A stretch of 64,000 bases of DNA from Isoetes taiwanensis (Eukaryota > Streptophyta > Lycopodiopsida > Isoetales > Isoetaceae): NCBI GenBank assembly GCA_021234155.1, contig JAJEKV010000046.1, positions 3,099,510-3,163,509 on the forward strand, in the 5' to 3' direction. Position 1 is the stretch's first letter. Every line of letters begins with the position of its first letter. The position numbers were made by a program, and so were the translations under genes. A model generated the notes under the pieces. The model was not told where the DNA came from, did not search any database, and saw nothing but the letters and a program-made list of their open reading frames with translations. Below, piece by piece: positions 24,101 to 37,500 of the stretch.

Positions 24101-24540
24101 AAATGCTTGGTGGCTTCCAATGATTTACAAGATTCAAAACGTTTCCAGTTTTGATGCTGAGGACTATTTGTCTGTGACATAACTTTTCTTTGAGAATTTG
24201 AATTTGCCATAGCAAAAAAGATGAATGTTGTGCAGAAAAAGGCCAGATTTTTCACATTTTTGCTTTTGGATTGGTTCCATTTTAGATAAATAGAGATCTG
24301 AAGACCGGATTTAGCACAAAGATGAAACCCTATCTGCGAATCTCTTTACCTGTATTTGAAGCCAATTCAAACAAAAAATGAACAGAATTTAATAGATTCG
24401 TGGATATAAATATTGAAGCATGTTTTTAGGAATAAGCTGAGCCAGCCAATCTTGCTTCAAGGTGCTTTGAATTCTTGATTAACTTTGACATCAACCGTGG
24501 AAATCCCATTAGATTTTGCCTTACGTTCTTGCTATTCATA
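21119..24540. other. Long AT-rich stretch without a recognised gene
   Basis: No ORF exceeds about 125 codons and none has a known domain. Phrases such as GGCCACATTAACC and CCATGGCC recur between 22,040 and 23,330, in both orientations, which suggests an old repeat. Confidence 0.3.
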
Positions 24541-24548
24541 AAGGCAAA

Positions 24549-24685
24549 GACCAAATACATGTATCTTCAACATTTCCACACGTTAAATTCCCCAAAATAA
24601 AATCATATTGCAAGTTTAGTACATGTATCTTCAACATTTCCAAACGTTAAATTCCTTAAGATAAAATCATATTGCAAGTTCTATT
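24549..24685. repeat. Tandem duplication, about 66 bp
   Basis: Two adjacent copies of a unit containing ACATGTATCTTCAACATTTCC and AAAATCATATTGCAAGTT, with few differences. Confidence 0.85.
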
Positions 24686-25145
24686 GCCCAAGTGGCCTTG
24701 CCACTCCATATGCCTATAATATTCTAAGCATTAGATGTATGTACTTGGTGTGTCCAATGTCAAACATATCCATATAGGTTAAAAATAAAAATTAGCACCA
24801 TTCTTCATGCCCTTAAGAGTGACCAAATATAAATTGTTAAGTCATATGAATGTGAGAATGGTTAGTCATGGGATTCATGCAGGATAGCATATTCCCCAAA
24901 TCCGTTCATCAGGGGCAAATTTGATGAAGTATCATTTGATTGAAAAATTGTGGACGAACAAATGGAATTTGCACCACTGCCTTCCTGTGTCAGATTCACC
25001 TGGCTACATGGCGATCCGCGAGGCATCAATCAAGTCGGGCCGCCAAATCAAGGCACATCGTGTTTCAGCAGATTCACTCTCTAAATCGGTGTTAATAAGC
25101 CACCCAGTTATCGGGTGCTCGCGCTTTACCATGAAAAGCTAAATT

Positions 25146-25310
<165 letters not shown>

Positions 25311-26750
25311 TTTAACGTCACGCCACTAGGGAATAGCCTCGATGCCTACATGCATTAGACATTATTTTAAATACCTTTAAAGCAATAGATTAGCTACGGT
25401 TACGTAAATTATAGCTTAGAAGTTCTTGGAGCATATTGGAAGGTTTGAAAAGCTTCTCAATATGACAGTTGTTTTTTGTCTATGGTGTTCGAACTCATTC
25501 AAAATGCTTTCACAGAACATATTTTACAGATTCAATTGCAGCTTCATATAGTAATAACATCAAGTGCCACCATTCTTTCTGTCATTTAGAAGCCCACAGT
25601 GAACGTACATTTGGAGGCACAATGCCAAAAAATATTACCCCCTGTGTACCGAGCACTTCAGTTTTTTCAGTTTTTGAGGGCATATCCTGTGTACCGAGCT
25701 TTTTGCACTTCACTCATTTGGAGTATGAATCTAAAAAATATGCGCCTAGTATCTTTTATAGGTTGTTCTCTAGGCTTTTCAATATGTGCCTGTGTTTGAG
25801 AAATGGAGCTTCGTTGTTGATTGTTTAAACATGGTATCATGTGCCATATTCCAAAAATCAAGTATTTCAACTTAAAAATTTCAAAATGTCCTTTCAATGT
25901 TTGGCATTGCAACATACAAAGATAACTTTCGTAACAAACACCCTTCTTCATGCGTATATTGGAGCTTAAATAAAGTCGAGCAAAGATATGTAAGAATAAA
26001 TTCAAGGTGACTATGAGGATTCTCGTCTTTGTCAGCATCAAGACCATAGGTTGCCATACAACATTTCAGCTATAATGGAATTCGGATTTATCAAGCAAAT
26101 CCCCATGCAATTTGGCTTAAGATATAAAATGCATCATCCTTTGAAAAAATCGTAATTCTAAAAGAGACTTAGCAATGTCTTTTATAGGCTTTCACCCTAC
26201 ACCTCTCATGCGTCTTGGTTGCCGAGTGTTCCGGTACCTTTCAGTTTGGCACCTCAGGATTCATAGCTTACAATTTGTTTAATTGCACCTTTGGCTTTGG
26301 CTCCAGTGAGCGACAAACTTTATACAGAAAAAGGTAAATTTCCTACATAATTTAAGCTAGCATGAAGCATTAAGCAAAAAACTAGTTTCCAACCGGAAAA
26401 TGTGAAGAATTCCATGGTTTTTTACCGGAAAACTTCCTGAGGATTTTTTTTTTATATCGGAAATTCTTGATTTCAACAGGTAGGCTGCAAGGGTTCCCCG
26501 GAATTTGTCGTTCACTGTTTGGCTCCTAAGGTGCATAACTTAACGTCTATAAATTCTCCTTAGCCTCAAAGGTCCTCAAGCCAACTGTGGCCACTAATCC
26601 CTATGGGGTAGATGAAAAAATAAAATCCACAGAAAGAGTGCCGCCTCTATAGTACTGGCAAACGATAGTTTAACACCCTTTCACTGTAAGAAACAACATA
26701 AGCCTTATGAACTTCAACATGCCAAGATAAGGTCAAACCCTTGAAATCCC
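25311..26750. other. Unassigned DNA
   Basis: ORFs at 25469-25828 and 25667-26047 overlap on opposite strands and show no known domain. Nothing else was seen. Confidence 0.3.
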
Positions 26751-26751
26751 C

Positions 26752-27317
26752 AATAGATCCTACAAAGGAATATTTGAGAATCTACAAAATTTAATAGAAT
26801 CTAAAGGAATCTTCATAGAATATGCGAGAATCTCATAAAGCTCCGAGGGAATCTCCATAGAATCTACAGGGATCTCATAAAATCTGAGAGAATCTAAGGG
26901 AATCTGATAAAATTTAAGGTTGATGTTCAGAGAATCTAAGGGAATCTGAAGAATCTTGACGGCAACACTCAAGAGAATCTAGAGGAATCGGGCAAAAATC
27001 CTCGCAAATCTAAGGGAATCTCAAGAAAATCTCAAATAGATCCTACAAAGGAATATTTGAGAATCTATAAAATTTAATAGAATCTAAAGGAATCTTCATA
27101 GAATATGCGAGAATCTCATAAAGCTCCGAGGGAGTCTCCATAGAATCTACGGATCTCATAAAATCTGAGAGAATCTAAGGGAATCTGATAAAATTTAAGG
27201 TTGATGTTCAGAGAATCTAAGGGAATCTGAAGAATCTTGACGGCAACACTCAAGAGAATCTAGAGGAATCGGGCAAAAATCCTCGGAAATCTAAGGGAAT
27301 CTCAAGAAAATCTCAAA
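26752..27317. repeat. 283-bp tandem duplication built from GAATCT microrepeats
   Basis: Two nearly identical copies (26752-27034 and 27035-27317) each begin AATAGATCCTACAAAGGAAT. Within each copy, GAATCT recurs every 10-20 bp (GAATCTAAAGGAATCT, GAATCTCATAAA, GAATCTAAGGGAATCTGA). The block arose by microrepeat growth and then duplication of the whole segment. Minus-strand ORFs here (for example at 26760) simply translate the repeat. Confidence 0.95.
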
Positions 27318-28974
27318 ATAATCTAAAAGAACATGCTGAAATATGCACCGACTAGAACTTGCATCATATCAACATGCTGAAACTGGAACAATGCGCCGTT
27401 GCTCATATTAAATTTCTTGTTGACATATGCTCATATATCTTTTCAACTTTGGCAGTATAACTAAGCAATGCATGAAGAAGAAGAAGAGATTTTAACGTCA
27501 CGCATATAACATGGTCTAGACATAATATGGGACTCTGAAAGTTCAAAGTTAGTGCGCGCCCACCTCATATAGACCATTGATTTTGAAATCTCAACTCCCT
27601 CTCTAGATTCTGTAGTCACTTCTTACACGTTAGCCTTCTCAAGTGATATGAATGGACTTGGCATCTTATGGTCAAGTTCTCTCCAAGATATAATATATCT
27701 ATTACTTTGGCAGTATGCGTTGTTATCGTAAGGATGACATGATCGTCCTGTCCAGTGTATTCTTCGTTCTCTGAGCTCCACGGTCATCTAATGGTAGCAA
27801 AATAAAAAGAAAACTCGTCACCTTGCTACATCTAATGGTAGCAAAATAAAAGGAAAAGTCGTCACCTTGCTAGTTATAAGAAATATATATGCACATATCC
27901 AAGCTCCAACTTTGGCGGCAACTATTTGCATTGAGATTATGGCTTGCCCATTCTCCATATGGTGTGAACAAATGAATAGCAACTGTTTGCAATGAGATTA
28001 TGGCTTGCCCATTCTCCATATGGTGTGAACAAATGAATGTCGGTTAAGAAATTATATTTAAAAAGCAAATTGTTTGGTTTGATAATGGGTCAAGCCTAGT
28101 GCAATCTTATTTAAAAAGCAAATTGTTTACACTCTGGTTTGGTAATGGGTCAAGCCTAGTGCATTCTACGGACACTTTTACGCTGTTACTCTAACAGAAA
28201 ATGTAAAGATTGGTTTTTTCAACTACGTCTAGTTTGAATTGAGAAACTTCACCTTAAAATGCTCTCCGTAGTAGTGGGTTTAGAACTGATACCAAGTTGG
28301 TAAAGAGAAATGTTCGCGGCGGCCTTGGCCGCCACGATAAATTTCTTGTAGCTATACATATGCTCCATAGCCTCCATTAGCTATAAATTAGCCTCCATTA
28401 GCCATAAACTAGCCTGCATTAGCTAGATTAGCTAGGCTACCATAACCTCGATTACCTATATTTTTTTGACGGTTGAAGTCAAGATTCCATCTCAACCGAT
28501 TTTTCAGTGTGCACCTTTTATGGTTAGGTTTCCACCACTACCTTTCGTTTTATTCTGTATTTGTCAGGGTCAATTTTTGTATTTAACCAAGGTGGAGGTA
28601 AGAATCCCCCCATGGCTATGTTTTATGGTCGTTTTAATATAGTGTTTTATGGTGTTCTAGCTAGGTTTCCTCCTAAGGGTTGCTTTAAATGCATTTGAAT
28701 CCCAAGGTGGAGGTATGAGTTCCCCCTAGCATATTTTTCTTATAAATGCCCTTAGCATCTTTTGAGATGCCCCCCCTTGCCTTAATGGTTGAGGGGTGCC
28801 ATCTTAAGTTGTCGGTCATCTTGAGTTCAAGGGATCAAGCTCGTAGGGTAGTGCTTATTATATGGCCTTTTTAGTCATGGGAGTGTTCCGAGGGGCGTGC
28901 CCCAACTGCACATGGTCAAGGGTTCTAGCCCTTGTATTGTGCGCATGGTGGTGGTACGAGTCCCCCTTGAGAGA
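27318..28974. repeat. Unassigned DNA with several short direct duplications
   Basis: There are paired copies of TCTAATGGTAGCAAAATAAA (near 27,787 and 27,832), of GAGATTATGGCTTGCCCATTC (27,935 and 27,996) and of ATTTAAAAAGCAAATTGTTT (28,050 and 28,109). CCATTAGC/TAGCCT words repeat at 28,375-28,440. Phrases of the type GGTGGAGGTA followed by TCCCCC recur at about 28,590, 28,700 and 28,945. No gene was found. Confidence 0.6.
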
Positions 28975-29046
28975 CGTTTCATGGGACATGACCTACCATT
29001 TGAACGGTAGGATTAGCAGATGAAGCTGTTTTGGTGCCCCCGATCT
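28975..29046. repeat. Satellite unit, left stub
   Basis: GAGAGACGTTTCATGGGACA through GATTAGCAGATGAAGCTGTT matches the 3' part of the type-A satellite units at 34.5-39.5 kb. The unit is cut at its GATAC position by the gypsy element and continues at 34559. Confidence 0.9.
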
Positions 29047-29567
29047 TGTGATTTACCATCTGGATATTACGTATCATCCCGATCATTATACTCGTATGTA
29101 CAAAAGATGGTCGTCACCGCGGATGCAAAAGGGTAGTTGCACAAGGCGGGTTTGAACTCGCAACCTTCCAGTTGCGAGTCACACACCCTTGCCAAGTGCG
29201 CCACCAATATTTGTTGAAGACATTCCTTCACGTCTTCCTCATATGTGGGACTATCTCCAGAAGGTTCTAGAATGTTCTAGAACCTAAATGCATCTTAGCG
29301 ACACTTGGCGCGATCTCATCCATTGAGTAGCGCAATCACTTTGTTGGTCTAGATATATAAGGAGGCACCTCCTTCTTGTCAAACCATTCGGTTCAACGCC
29401 CGGTCTTGAGCCTTCTAGGCATTTGTCTTGTATTCTTGCTTGCCTTAGGGCTATTGTATTATTAATTCTGTTCATATATCGATTCTTTGCCGATCTTGGC
29501 GTATTTCTTCCGTATTTCTTTGCGTATTTTCCACATATTTTCCTTGTTTTGGAGTAGGTTCATGAGC
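29047..29567 (+). repeat. 5' LTR of the gypsy element
   Basis: Aligns along its length with 34029-34558. Landmarks include the doubled TCTAGAA near 29,265, a TATATAAGG TATA-like box at about 29,355 that probably drives transcription, and GTATTTTCC words near the end. Confidence 0.9.
29124..29212 (-). other. tRNA-like segment antisense in the LTR
   Basis: On the minus strand, TGGCGCACTTGGCAAGG resembles a Pol III A box and GAGTTCAAACCCG a B box. They are spaced as in a tRNA, with GTGTGTGACTCGCAAC between them. This is the head of a tRNA-derived SINE or of a tRNA relic, not an intact tRNA, because the stems do not close. A diverged copy is in the 3' LTR at about 34,107-34,196. Confidence 0.5.
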
Positions 29568-29599
29568 CGGTTCAGGGGCCAGCTCTAAGTTGGTTTGCT

Positions 29600-32500
29600 C
29601 CTTTATTGGAGAAAGGAGCCCCGAGTTGCAAGATTTTGCTTTGCTTTCAACTGCGGGGGACTCGAAGCATGCTTTGGAGACCGTCGTCGTCGGTATACAA
29701 TTAGATCCACAAAACTTTGCAACTTAAGGCAAGGCTCTCGCCCGGTTGATATATGCATCAGCATTTTAGATCAAATTGCATTAGATCTTTTGACAGGATG
29801 ATATTGCACCGAGATTGTTTCGAGGGGGTTCACGAGAGGATGTCAAAGATATGTTGTTGTCTATGGAGGATCCCCGAAGTTTGGAAAAGCCATCAGATTT
29901 GCGGTTCGATGTGATAATCGGCTCTTGAACGTAGGCAAGAGAGACATAGTCGGGCCCTTTCCAATTACCTGGTGCCTGTAGAATCTAGCGGATCTGGACT
30001 GAGCCTATGCAGGGTTGATCCGGGCGATTCGAGGACCCTTATCGCGTGAGAAGCGGCGTCGGAGAGAGGCTAATCTTTGCCTCTACCGTGGAGGAAAGCT
30101 GGTCATATCGCTTTCGTGGATGCCCCGTGGCGCTTAAATCCCATTTCTTGGTCGGGGCGGTCCGAGTAGTAGGTCTCTCGTCGGTGGTGGCCTTTTCTTA
30201 GACTCCTTCCACATTTCACGACATGTTTATTCCATCCGGATAAATGGTCGACAAGGCATTCTTCATCCCTATATCATTGAAATCAAGTTGGAGAATTACA
30301 AGTGTTGGGCGCAACTTGATTGTGGTGCAAATGCTTGCTTTATGGATAGTGCATTCGCCAAGTAAAACCGCGCCATCCTAGAAGGGTGAGCATCCCGCCT
30401 GTTGAAGTGGATGGGCGGGAGATCTCACCGAGATGCGATCCGCGGGGAAATGTCTTCAGGTTTTGTTCGAGGGAGTTTCTTGTAGTATTTCCTTCAATCT
30501 CATTGCTAGCCCTCATGCGCCAATAGTCTTGGTGTACCCCTTGAGCTACATAACCCACAGATTGATTGGCGTACTAGATCATTCGATTTCTTGGCTCTAG
30601 CTCTAGTTCTAGTTCATCGGTAGTCAAAGGGACCCCCGTCGACATCAATCCCAGTGCGATGTCCCATGTGGGCCCATGACTCAGTCCTTAGATGTTTCCC
30701 GTATTACGAGCCTCAGCCTGCATCCGGTTCCTTACCCACCCTTGATCATATTCTTGATGATGTCAGACCCCAGCTCGAGTTTACGCTCCGGTTACGGTTC
30801 CTAGTTCTGCTCGGTTCTTGCTCGCACTAGGCAAGGAGGTGCTCCAAATCTTGATCCGTCCACTCATTTTACTGCTCCATCCCTTGATCGAGTTCATGCT
30901 CCACTTCATGTTCCAATTGCTCCCCTCCACGTTCTGTTCTCGATCATGTTCTTGATCACCGCTTTTGTAGAGGCTTCTTCATGCCCTCGCCAGATTATCA
31001 AAATTTCTCTTGAGTTCGATAAATCTAGAAGGCAAGATCAAGTTCGCCTTTTGCAATCGGGTTCAATTAGTCGGGTTTAGCTCGACACCATCGGGCTCTC
31101 CAATGCTCCCAGATAAATATGGCGATTTCTCGATGTGTTTGACAAAGTCAAGGCCATAAACTCGAGCAAAGTCCATATGATTGTCTTATTGATTTGTAGC
31201 GGACGGCACCGCCATATGGTCCGATATATGGTCTATCTCTGGCGAGTTGAAGGTTTTGCGGGATTATATTGAGGAGAATCTAGCCACCGGCTTTCATTCG
31301 CCATTCTCTACCCTGTTGAGCGCTTTATCTTCTTTGTCAAAAGAAGGATGATTCGGTGGCTAGTTTGGATTATCGCCCTCAACAAAATCACGGCAGACCG
31401 GTTCCAGATCCGGGCTTCCTCGATCCCGAGTTGTTGGAGCGACTTCAAGATGCGCATTATTTTACGAAGATTGATCTTTTGAAGTGCCTACAATCTTATT
31501 CGGATCCTGAGGGTGATGAGTGGAAAACAAATTTTAAAATTTCTCGGTATGGCCATTTTGAAAAACGTTATGCCGAGTTTGACTTTACCAATGCCCCTAG
31601 GTGTTCCAAATATGACCAATGATGTTTTTTGAGAGTTCTTAGACACTTTTTGTTATCATCTATCCGATGATATTCTTGTTTATTCTAAGACTCACCCACC
31701 ATGAGAGGCATGTTCGACGGTCCTTCAAGCTTCGTGAGCATGGGTTATATGCCAAACTTGAGAAGTGTCGGTGGCGAGGATAATGTGGAGTTCCTTGGCT
31801 ATCGCTCACTCCACATGGAGTCTCTATGGATCCTAAAAGGTCACCCCATTTCTTGAGTGGCAAACACCTTCATCCGCTCGCGTTGTTGTTCGTTTTCTTG
31901 GGTTTGCCAATTTCTATCTGTTTTCATCCGGGATTATTCGAGATTGCTTTCCTTTGACACGCCACCGCCAAGGACGCCATTCGAATGGACTGCGGAAGCG
32001 GAATCCGCTTTGCACGTTAAAAGCATGCTTTCACCACGGCGCCGATTCTTGCTCATGCATCCTTTATGCCCATATGTCGTTGAAGCGGATGCTTCTGATT
32101 TTTGGTGGATCCCGCCACGGGGAGGGGATGACCATGAATTGCATCCAACGCCTATCATTCACGAAAGTTTGTTCCGGCTGAAATCAACTATCCCATTTAT
32201 GACAAGGAGTTGTTGGCGATAGTGGATTCTTTTCGGAGTGGAGACGTTTCGAGGGATCTCCTTATAAGGTCACAGGATCTACAGGATCACCGAAATCTCG
32301 AATATTTTCAGTTCTGCTTGAGTGCTCAACCGTCGCCAGCCCGTGGCATACTCAAGTATTATCCCGATTGATTTCGCGGATCAATGGTCACCGCCTTGGA
32401 TCCCTCCAAGGAAAGCTTGATGTCTTGTCTCGACGCTCCTACCTTGAGCCCAAACTAGGTGATTCTGCATATGATCGAGAATCACAGAGTTATTTTTAGG

Positions 32501-34013
32501 GCCTGTCGGGACCGGCTTTTATGGCTCTCACTTTGTTCGAGGCCTCATGATACGACTTGAGTCCGTTCGAGCATCTTCGCCCTCCGATCCATTGGCTCAA
32601 GATGTATTCTCACACATTGGGCCCATTCTTCTCGGCGGATGGGATCGGACTATGATCGTTTTGAGGTTCGAGATGGACTCTGCTACGTGATGGGCTTCTA
32701 TATGTGCGGATGGTGCCTAGGCTTCGGGTTCTTGAGGGCTTGCCATGTCTCTCACCTCTGGCGGACACTTTGAGTAGCCAAGACTCTTGAACTTATTAGT
32801 CGAGTATTGGTGGCCCCATTTCTTGGTCGTTGCCCCTCATTGAAGCTTTTATTCGATCTGTGACATCCGGCCGTCGAGCCAAGGTTCCTGGCATCTTCCT
32901 CATGGCCTTAGCTTCACCTTTACCGGTTCGATACTTCCTTGGAAGAGTATTTTTGTGGATTTTATTTTCCGAAGCCTCCATCCTCGAAGTGGCCATGACG
33001 CCATCCTTGTTGTTGTTGACCGTTTTTTCAAGATGGCATTTCATTCATGCACACTTCTATCTCTCGTTCTCTTGCTGCCAGAGGTGGTTAAAACTCCATG
33101 GCTTACCGGATAACATTGTCTTCCCCCTCAATTTGTTGCGGTTTTTGGAAGCGTCTATTGCAAATCTTGCATGTGGAATGTTAACTTTATTCCCGACATC
33201 ATCTGGGACCAATGGACTCTGGGGCGCACTAATCAAACCCTTTGGCAAAGATTTGCGATGCTTCATCAATTATCGCCAGGATAAACCCTGATTAAATCTG
33301 CATTGCGTATTCTGTTATAATAATTGGCTCCATGCCTCCTCAGGCCCAAAACTCCATTCTTTATTAATTTCGGCATGCATCCCTCGCGGTCTTTGATTGC
33401 TCTGGATATGGCTTCGGTCAATCCCGGTCGCAAGGGAACAGCTCGAAGCTCGCATGCTCGAAGGATGATCTTGGCACCATCTTCTCCAGCCCATGCATCG
33501 GCATCGTTATCATGCGGATCAACACATCGTTGGGGCGCTCCTCATTTTGCGCCGGGTGATCTTGTACGGCTCTTGCCCTGATTTGCCGACAAATGGCCTT
33601 TGTAACAAGCTTGACTGAGAGGGGTCCACTTAGGTCCCTATCGGATCATTGACCGAAGTTGGTGATGCCGCCATTAAAGTGGAACTTCCGTCATCGATGG
33701 CTTCACCCGGTGTTCCATGTGTCTTTGTTAGAACCCTATATATGGCTGATCCATTTCGGATCGGCATTTTCTCCTTCCACCACCAAATCGAGATTGATGA
33801 TCATGAGGGAGTTCGAGGTTCGAGAGATTCGGACTCAAGTTTCTCCATCGACGATTGTATTACTTTGTTGATTGGGAAGGTTACTGCGCCAAGAATAGAA
33901 CACAGGAACTGGTGCCGAGTAATCCCTACTAATCTGTACAAAATTAGGAGTTTCACCAACGTTAAGGAACAAGCCAAGTTTGAGTACTCCCTAAAGTGGA
34001 CTTCTCGGCCGTT
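29600..34013 (+). pseudogene. Gypsy polyprotein gag-pol, many frameshifts
   Basis: Recognisable parts in order: an aspartic protease (LENYKCWAQLDCGANACFMD, 30,285-30,360); a reverse transcriptase start (DYRPQQN..., then ELLERLQDAHYFTKIDL and GDEWKTNF...YGHFEKR, 31,360-31,600); a YxDD-type box changed to LSDDILVYS (about 31,660); TPPPRTPFEWTAEAESAL at the RT-RNase H join (31,950-32,020) and VEADASD of RNase H (32,080-32,100); PGDLVRLLP (about 33,560); and an LHPVFHVSLLEPY motif (about 33,700) after the integrase core. Frame changes and stops separate nearly all of them. The HPVFHVSLL motif is typical of plant Ty3/gypsy integrase tails, often in chromoviruses. A chromodomain was not identified. 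Confidence 0.85.
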
Positions 34014-34028
34014 TTTGGGAGGGGATGG

Positions 34029-34558
34029 TGTGACGACTATTCGATATTAAGTATCATCACGATCATTATTATACCTCATTGTGTAAAAGATGGTCGTCAC
34101 ACGGATGCAAAAGGGTAGTTGCACAAGACGAGGGGTTTGAACTTTTCGCAACCTTCGGGACATGCGAGTCACACACCTTGCCAAGTCGCTACCAATATTT
34201 GTTGAAGACATTCCTTAACGTCTTCCTCATATGTGGGACTATCTCCAGAAGGTTCTAGAATGTTCTAGAACCTAAATGCATGTGCAACGCTTGGCGCGAT
34301 CTCATCCATTGGAGTGGCGCAATCCTGACTGTTGGTCTAGATATATAAGGAGGCACCTCCTTCTTGTCAAACCATTCCTGTTCAACGCCCGTCTTGAGCC
34401 TTCTAGGCATCCGTCTTGTATTCTTGCTTGCCTTCCAACTATTGTATTATTAATTCACCGTTCATATATCCAGATTCTTTAACATCTTGGCGTATTTCTT
34501 CCGTATTTCTTGCGTATTTTCCACGTATTTTCCTTGTTTTTCAAGTAGGTTCATGACA
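34029..34558 (+). repeat. 3' LTR of the gypsy element
   Basis: Homologous to 29047-29567, with several small indels and substitutions. It ends TGACA, followed by GATAC of the satellite. The visible divergence between the LTRs implies an old insertion. Confidence 0.9.
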
Positions 34559-37500
34559 GATACTTAAACACTAGTAAATCTGTAGGGTTTAGGTTTTGGC
34601 AGCCTTCCCTGCCTCTGAAGTGGTCAATAGCTTGCAAGCATAGTCTCTAAAGTAGATTTGATGTTTTTGACTCATGCACAAAGTCAAAACCACATTCTGA
34701 GCTTGTTAGAGTGGTCGAACTGGAGGAACACCCCATTTCTTGGTCGTGCCCCTGCGTCGAGAAGGGGGGAATTTGGGGATCGGCACATCCGTGCGGTAGG
34801 TGTTCCTTTTTTCTTTTGAGAAACGTTTCATGGGACATGACCTACCATTTGAACGGTGGGATTAGCAAACGAAGCTGTTTTGATTGCCCCAATACTTAAA
34901 CCCTACTAAATTTGTAGGGTTTAGGTTTTGGAAGCCTTCCCTGCCTCCAAAGTGGTCGAGAGCTTCTAAGCATAGTCTCTAAAATAAATTGGGTGTTTTT
35001 GACTCATGCACAAAGTTAAAAGCACATTTTGAGCTTGCTAGAGTGGTCGAACTGGAGGAACATCCCATTTCTTGGTCGTGCCCCTACATGGGAAAGGGGA
35101 AAATTTGGGAGTTGGCACATCCGTGCGGTAGGTGTTCATTTTTTCTTTTAAGAGAAGTTTCATGGGACATGACCTACTATTTGAATGGTGGGATTAGCAG
35201 ATGAAGATGTTTTGGTGCCCCTATACTTAAACCCTATTAAATTAGTAGGGTTTAGGTTTTGGAAGTCTTCCGTGCCTCTGAAGTCGTCGAGAGCTTGCAT
35301 GCATAGTCCGTAAAGTAAATTGGATGTTCTTGACTCATACACAAAGTTAAAAGCACATTCTGAACTTGGTAGGAGGGTGGTCGAACTGAAGGAACACCCC
35401 ATTTCTTGGTGGTCATGCCCTTGCGTCGACGAGAAGGGGGAAATTTGGGGGTTGGTAGGTGTTCATTTTTTCTTTTGAGAGACGTTTAATGGGACATGAC
35501 CTACCATTTGAACGATGGGATTAGCAAAGGAAGTTGTTTTGGTGCCCCGATACTTAAACCCTACTAAATTTGTAGGGTTTAGGTTTTGGAAGCCTTCCCT
35601 GCCTCCGAAGTGGTCGAGAGCTTGCAAGCATAGTCCCTAAAATAAATTGGATGTTTTTTACTCATGCACAAAGTTAAAAGCATATTCTAAGCTTGCTAGA
35701 GTGGTCGAACTGAAGAAACACCCCATTTCTTGGTCATGCCCTGCCCCTATGTGGGAAAGGGGGAAATTTGGGGGTTGGCACACCCATGCGGTAGGTGTTC
35801 ATTTTTTTCTTTTAAGAGACGTTTCATAGGACATGTCCTACCATTTGAATGGTGGGATTAGCAGAGAAAGCTGTTTTGGTGCCTCGATATTTAAACCCTA
35901 CTAAATTTGCAGGGTTTAGGTTTTGGAAGCCTTCCGTGCCTCTGAAGTCGTCGAGAGTTTGCTTGCATAGTCAGTAACGTAAATTGGATGTTTTTGACTC
36001 ATGCACAAAGTTAAAAGCACATTCTGAGCTTGCTAGAGTACTCGAACTGGAAGAACACCCCATTTCTTGGTCGTGCCTCTACGTGGGAAAGGGTGAAATT
36101 TGAGGGTTGGCACATCCGCGCATTGGATTTCCAACTTTTATTTTTTGAGATGTTTCTTGGGACATGAACTCTTATTTGAACGATGGGATTAGCAAACGAC
36201 GCGATTTTGGTGCCTAGGGTTCAGGTCTTGACAGCCTTCCCTACCTCAAAAATAGTCGAGAGCTTACGTGCACAGTTTCCTCAAGGGTCCGAAAAGAGGC
36301 CCCAAGAGTGAGAACAAAGAACCCCTTCCTAGGCATCGATTCCAAACTTGCGCCCTTCCGATGGCTCGTAACATGCTGGATATTGTGCAACCGGGCATGC
36401 TAGAAGGCAGAACATGACAGCTTCGCTCCGCCCTTGCATCTAGACGGCTAGAGTCACCCTTGAACACATGTTTGAGGAGTGGACAATCGATCAAACGTCG
36501 GGCTTGCCTAGTACATCCTATGCTTAGATTAATGCACTAGGCAAGGAGTGCATTGAATGAGAGGTCCACTAGTTGCTCATATCGAGTAGAGATTAGCTCT
36601 ATTGGTCATGGAAGTTGGTCCCTAGAGTAACTTCGATGTTTTGAACTCATATGTGAAGTCAAAATTAGATTCCGAGCTCGATAGAGTGGCTGAATTAGGG
36701 GACCACACCATTTTCTCGCCGTGCCCCTACATCGAGAAGGGGAAAAATTGGAATTGGCACATTCGTACGGCAAGTTTTCAATTTTTCTTTTGAGAGATGT
36801 TTCATGGGACATGAGCTACTATTTCAACGGTGGGATTAGCAGATGACGCTGTTTTGATGCCCCGATACGTAAACCCTACTAAATCTGTAGGGTTTAGATT
36901 TTGGCAGCATTTCCTGCCTCTGAAGTGGTCGAGAGCTTGCAAGCATAGTCTCTAAAGTAGATTCGATGTTTTTGACTCATGCACAAAGTCAAAACCATAT
37001 TCCGAGCTTGCTAGAGTGGTCGAACTGAAGGAACCCCATTTCTTGGTCGTGCCCCTACGTGGGAAAGGGGGAAATTTGGGGGTTGGCACATCGTGCATTG
37101 GATTTTCAACTTTTATTTTCGGAGATGTTTTTTGGGACATGAACTCTTATTTGTTTGAACGATGGGATTTGCAAACGACGTGATTTTGGTGCCTTGATAC
37201 GTAAACCCTACTAAATCTGTAGGGTTTTGGTCTTGACAGACTTCCCTACCTCGGAAGTAGTCGAGAGCTTATGTGCACAGTTTCCTCAAGGGTCCAAAAA
37301 GAGGCCTCAAGAATGAGAACAAAGAACCCCTTCCTAGGCACCAGTTCCAAACTTGCGCCCTTGCAATGGCTCGTAACAAGCTAGACATTGTGCAACCGGG
37401 CATGCTAGAAGGCAGAACATGACAGCTTGGCTCCGCCCTTAGAGTCACCCTTGAACACATGTTTGAGGAGACAATCGATGAAACGCCGGGCTTGCCTAGT

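Larger units (their letters stand above)
29047..34558 (+). mobile_element. Ty3/gypsy LTR retrotransposon, degenerate but full length
   Basis: Similar LTRs of about 520-530 bp begin TGTGA (29047-29567 and 34029-34558). The right one ends TGACA, the left one is worn at its end. A purine tract (TTTTTGGGAGGGGATGG) precedes the right LTR. The element lies inside a satellite unit; the flanking 5-mers are GATCT (left) and GATAC (right), and the intact satellite has GATAC there, so the target duplication is GATAC with a damaged left copy. Protease, reverse transcriptase, RNase H and the integrase tail read in order on the plus strand with many frame breaks, so it cannot be active. Confidence 0.9.

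Noticed and set aside
29124-29212. Intact tRNA gene on the minus strand
   Set aside because: A and B box-like sequences are present, but acceptor and T stems do not pair properly, and the copy in the other LTR is diverged.
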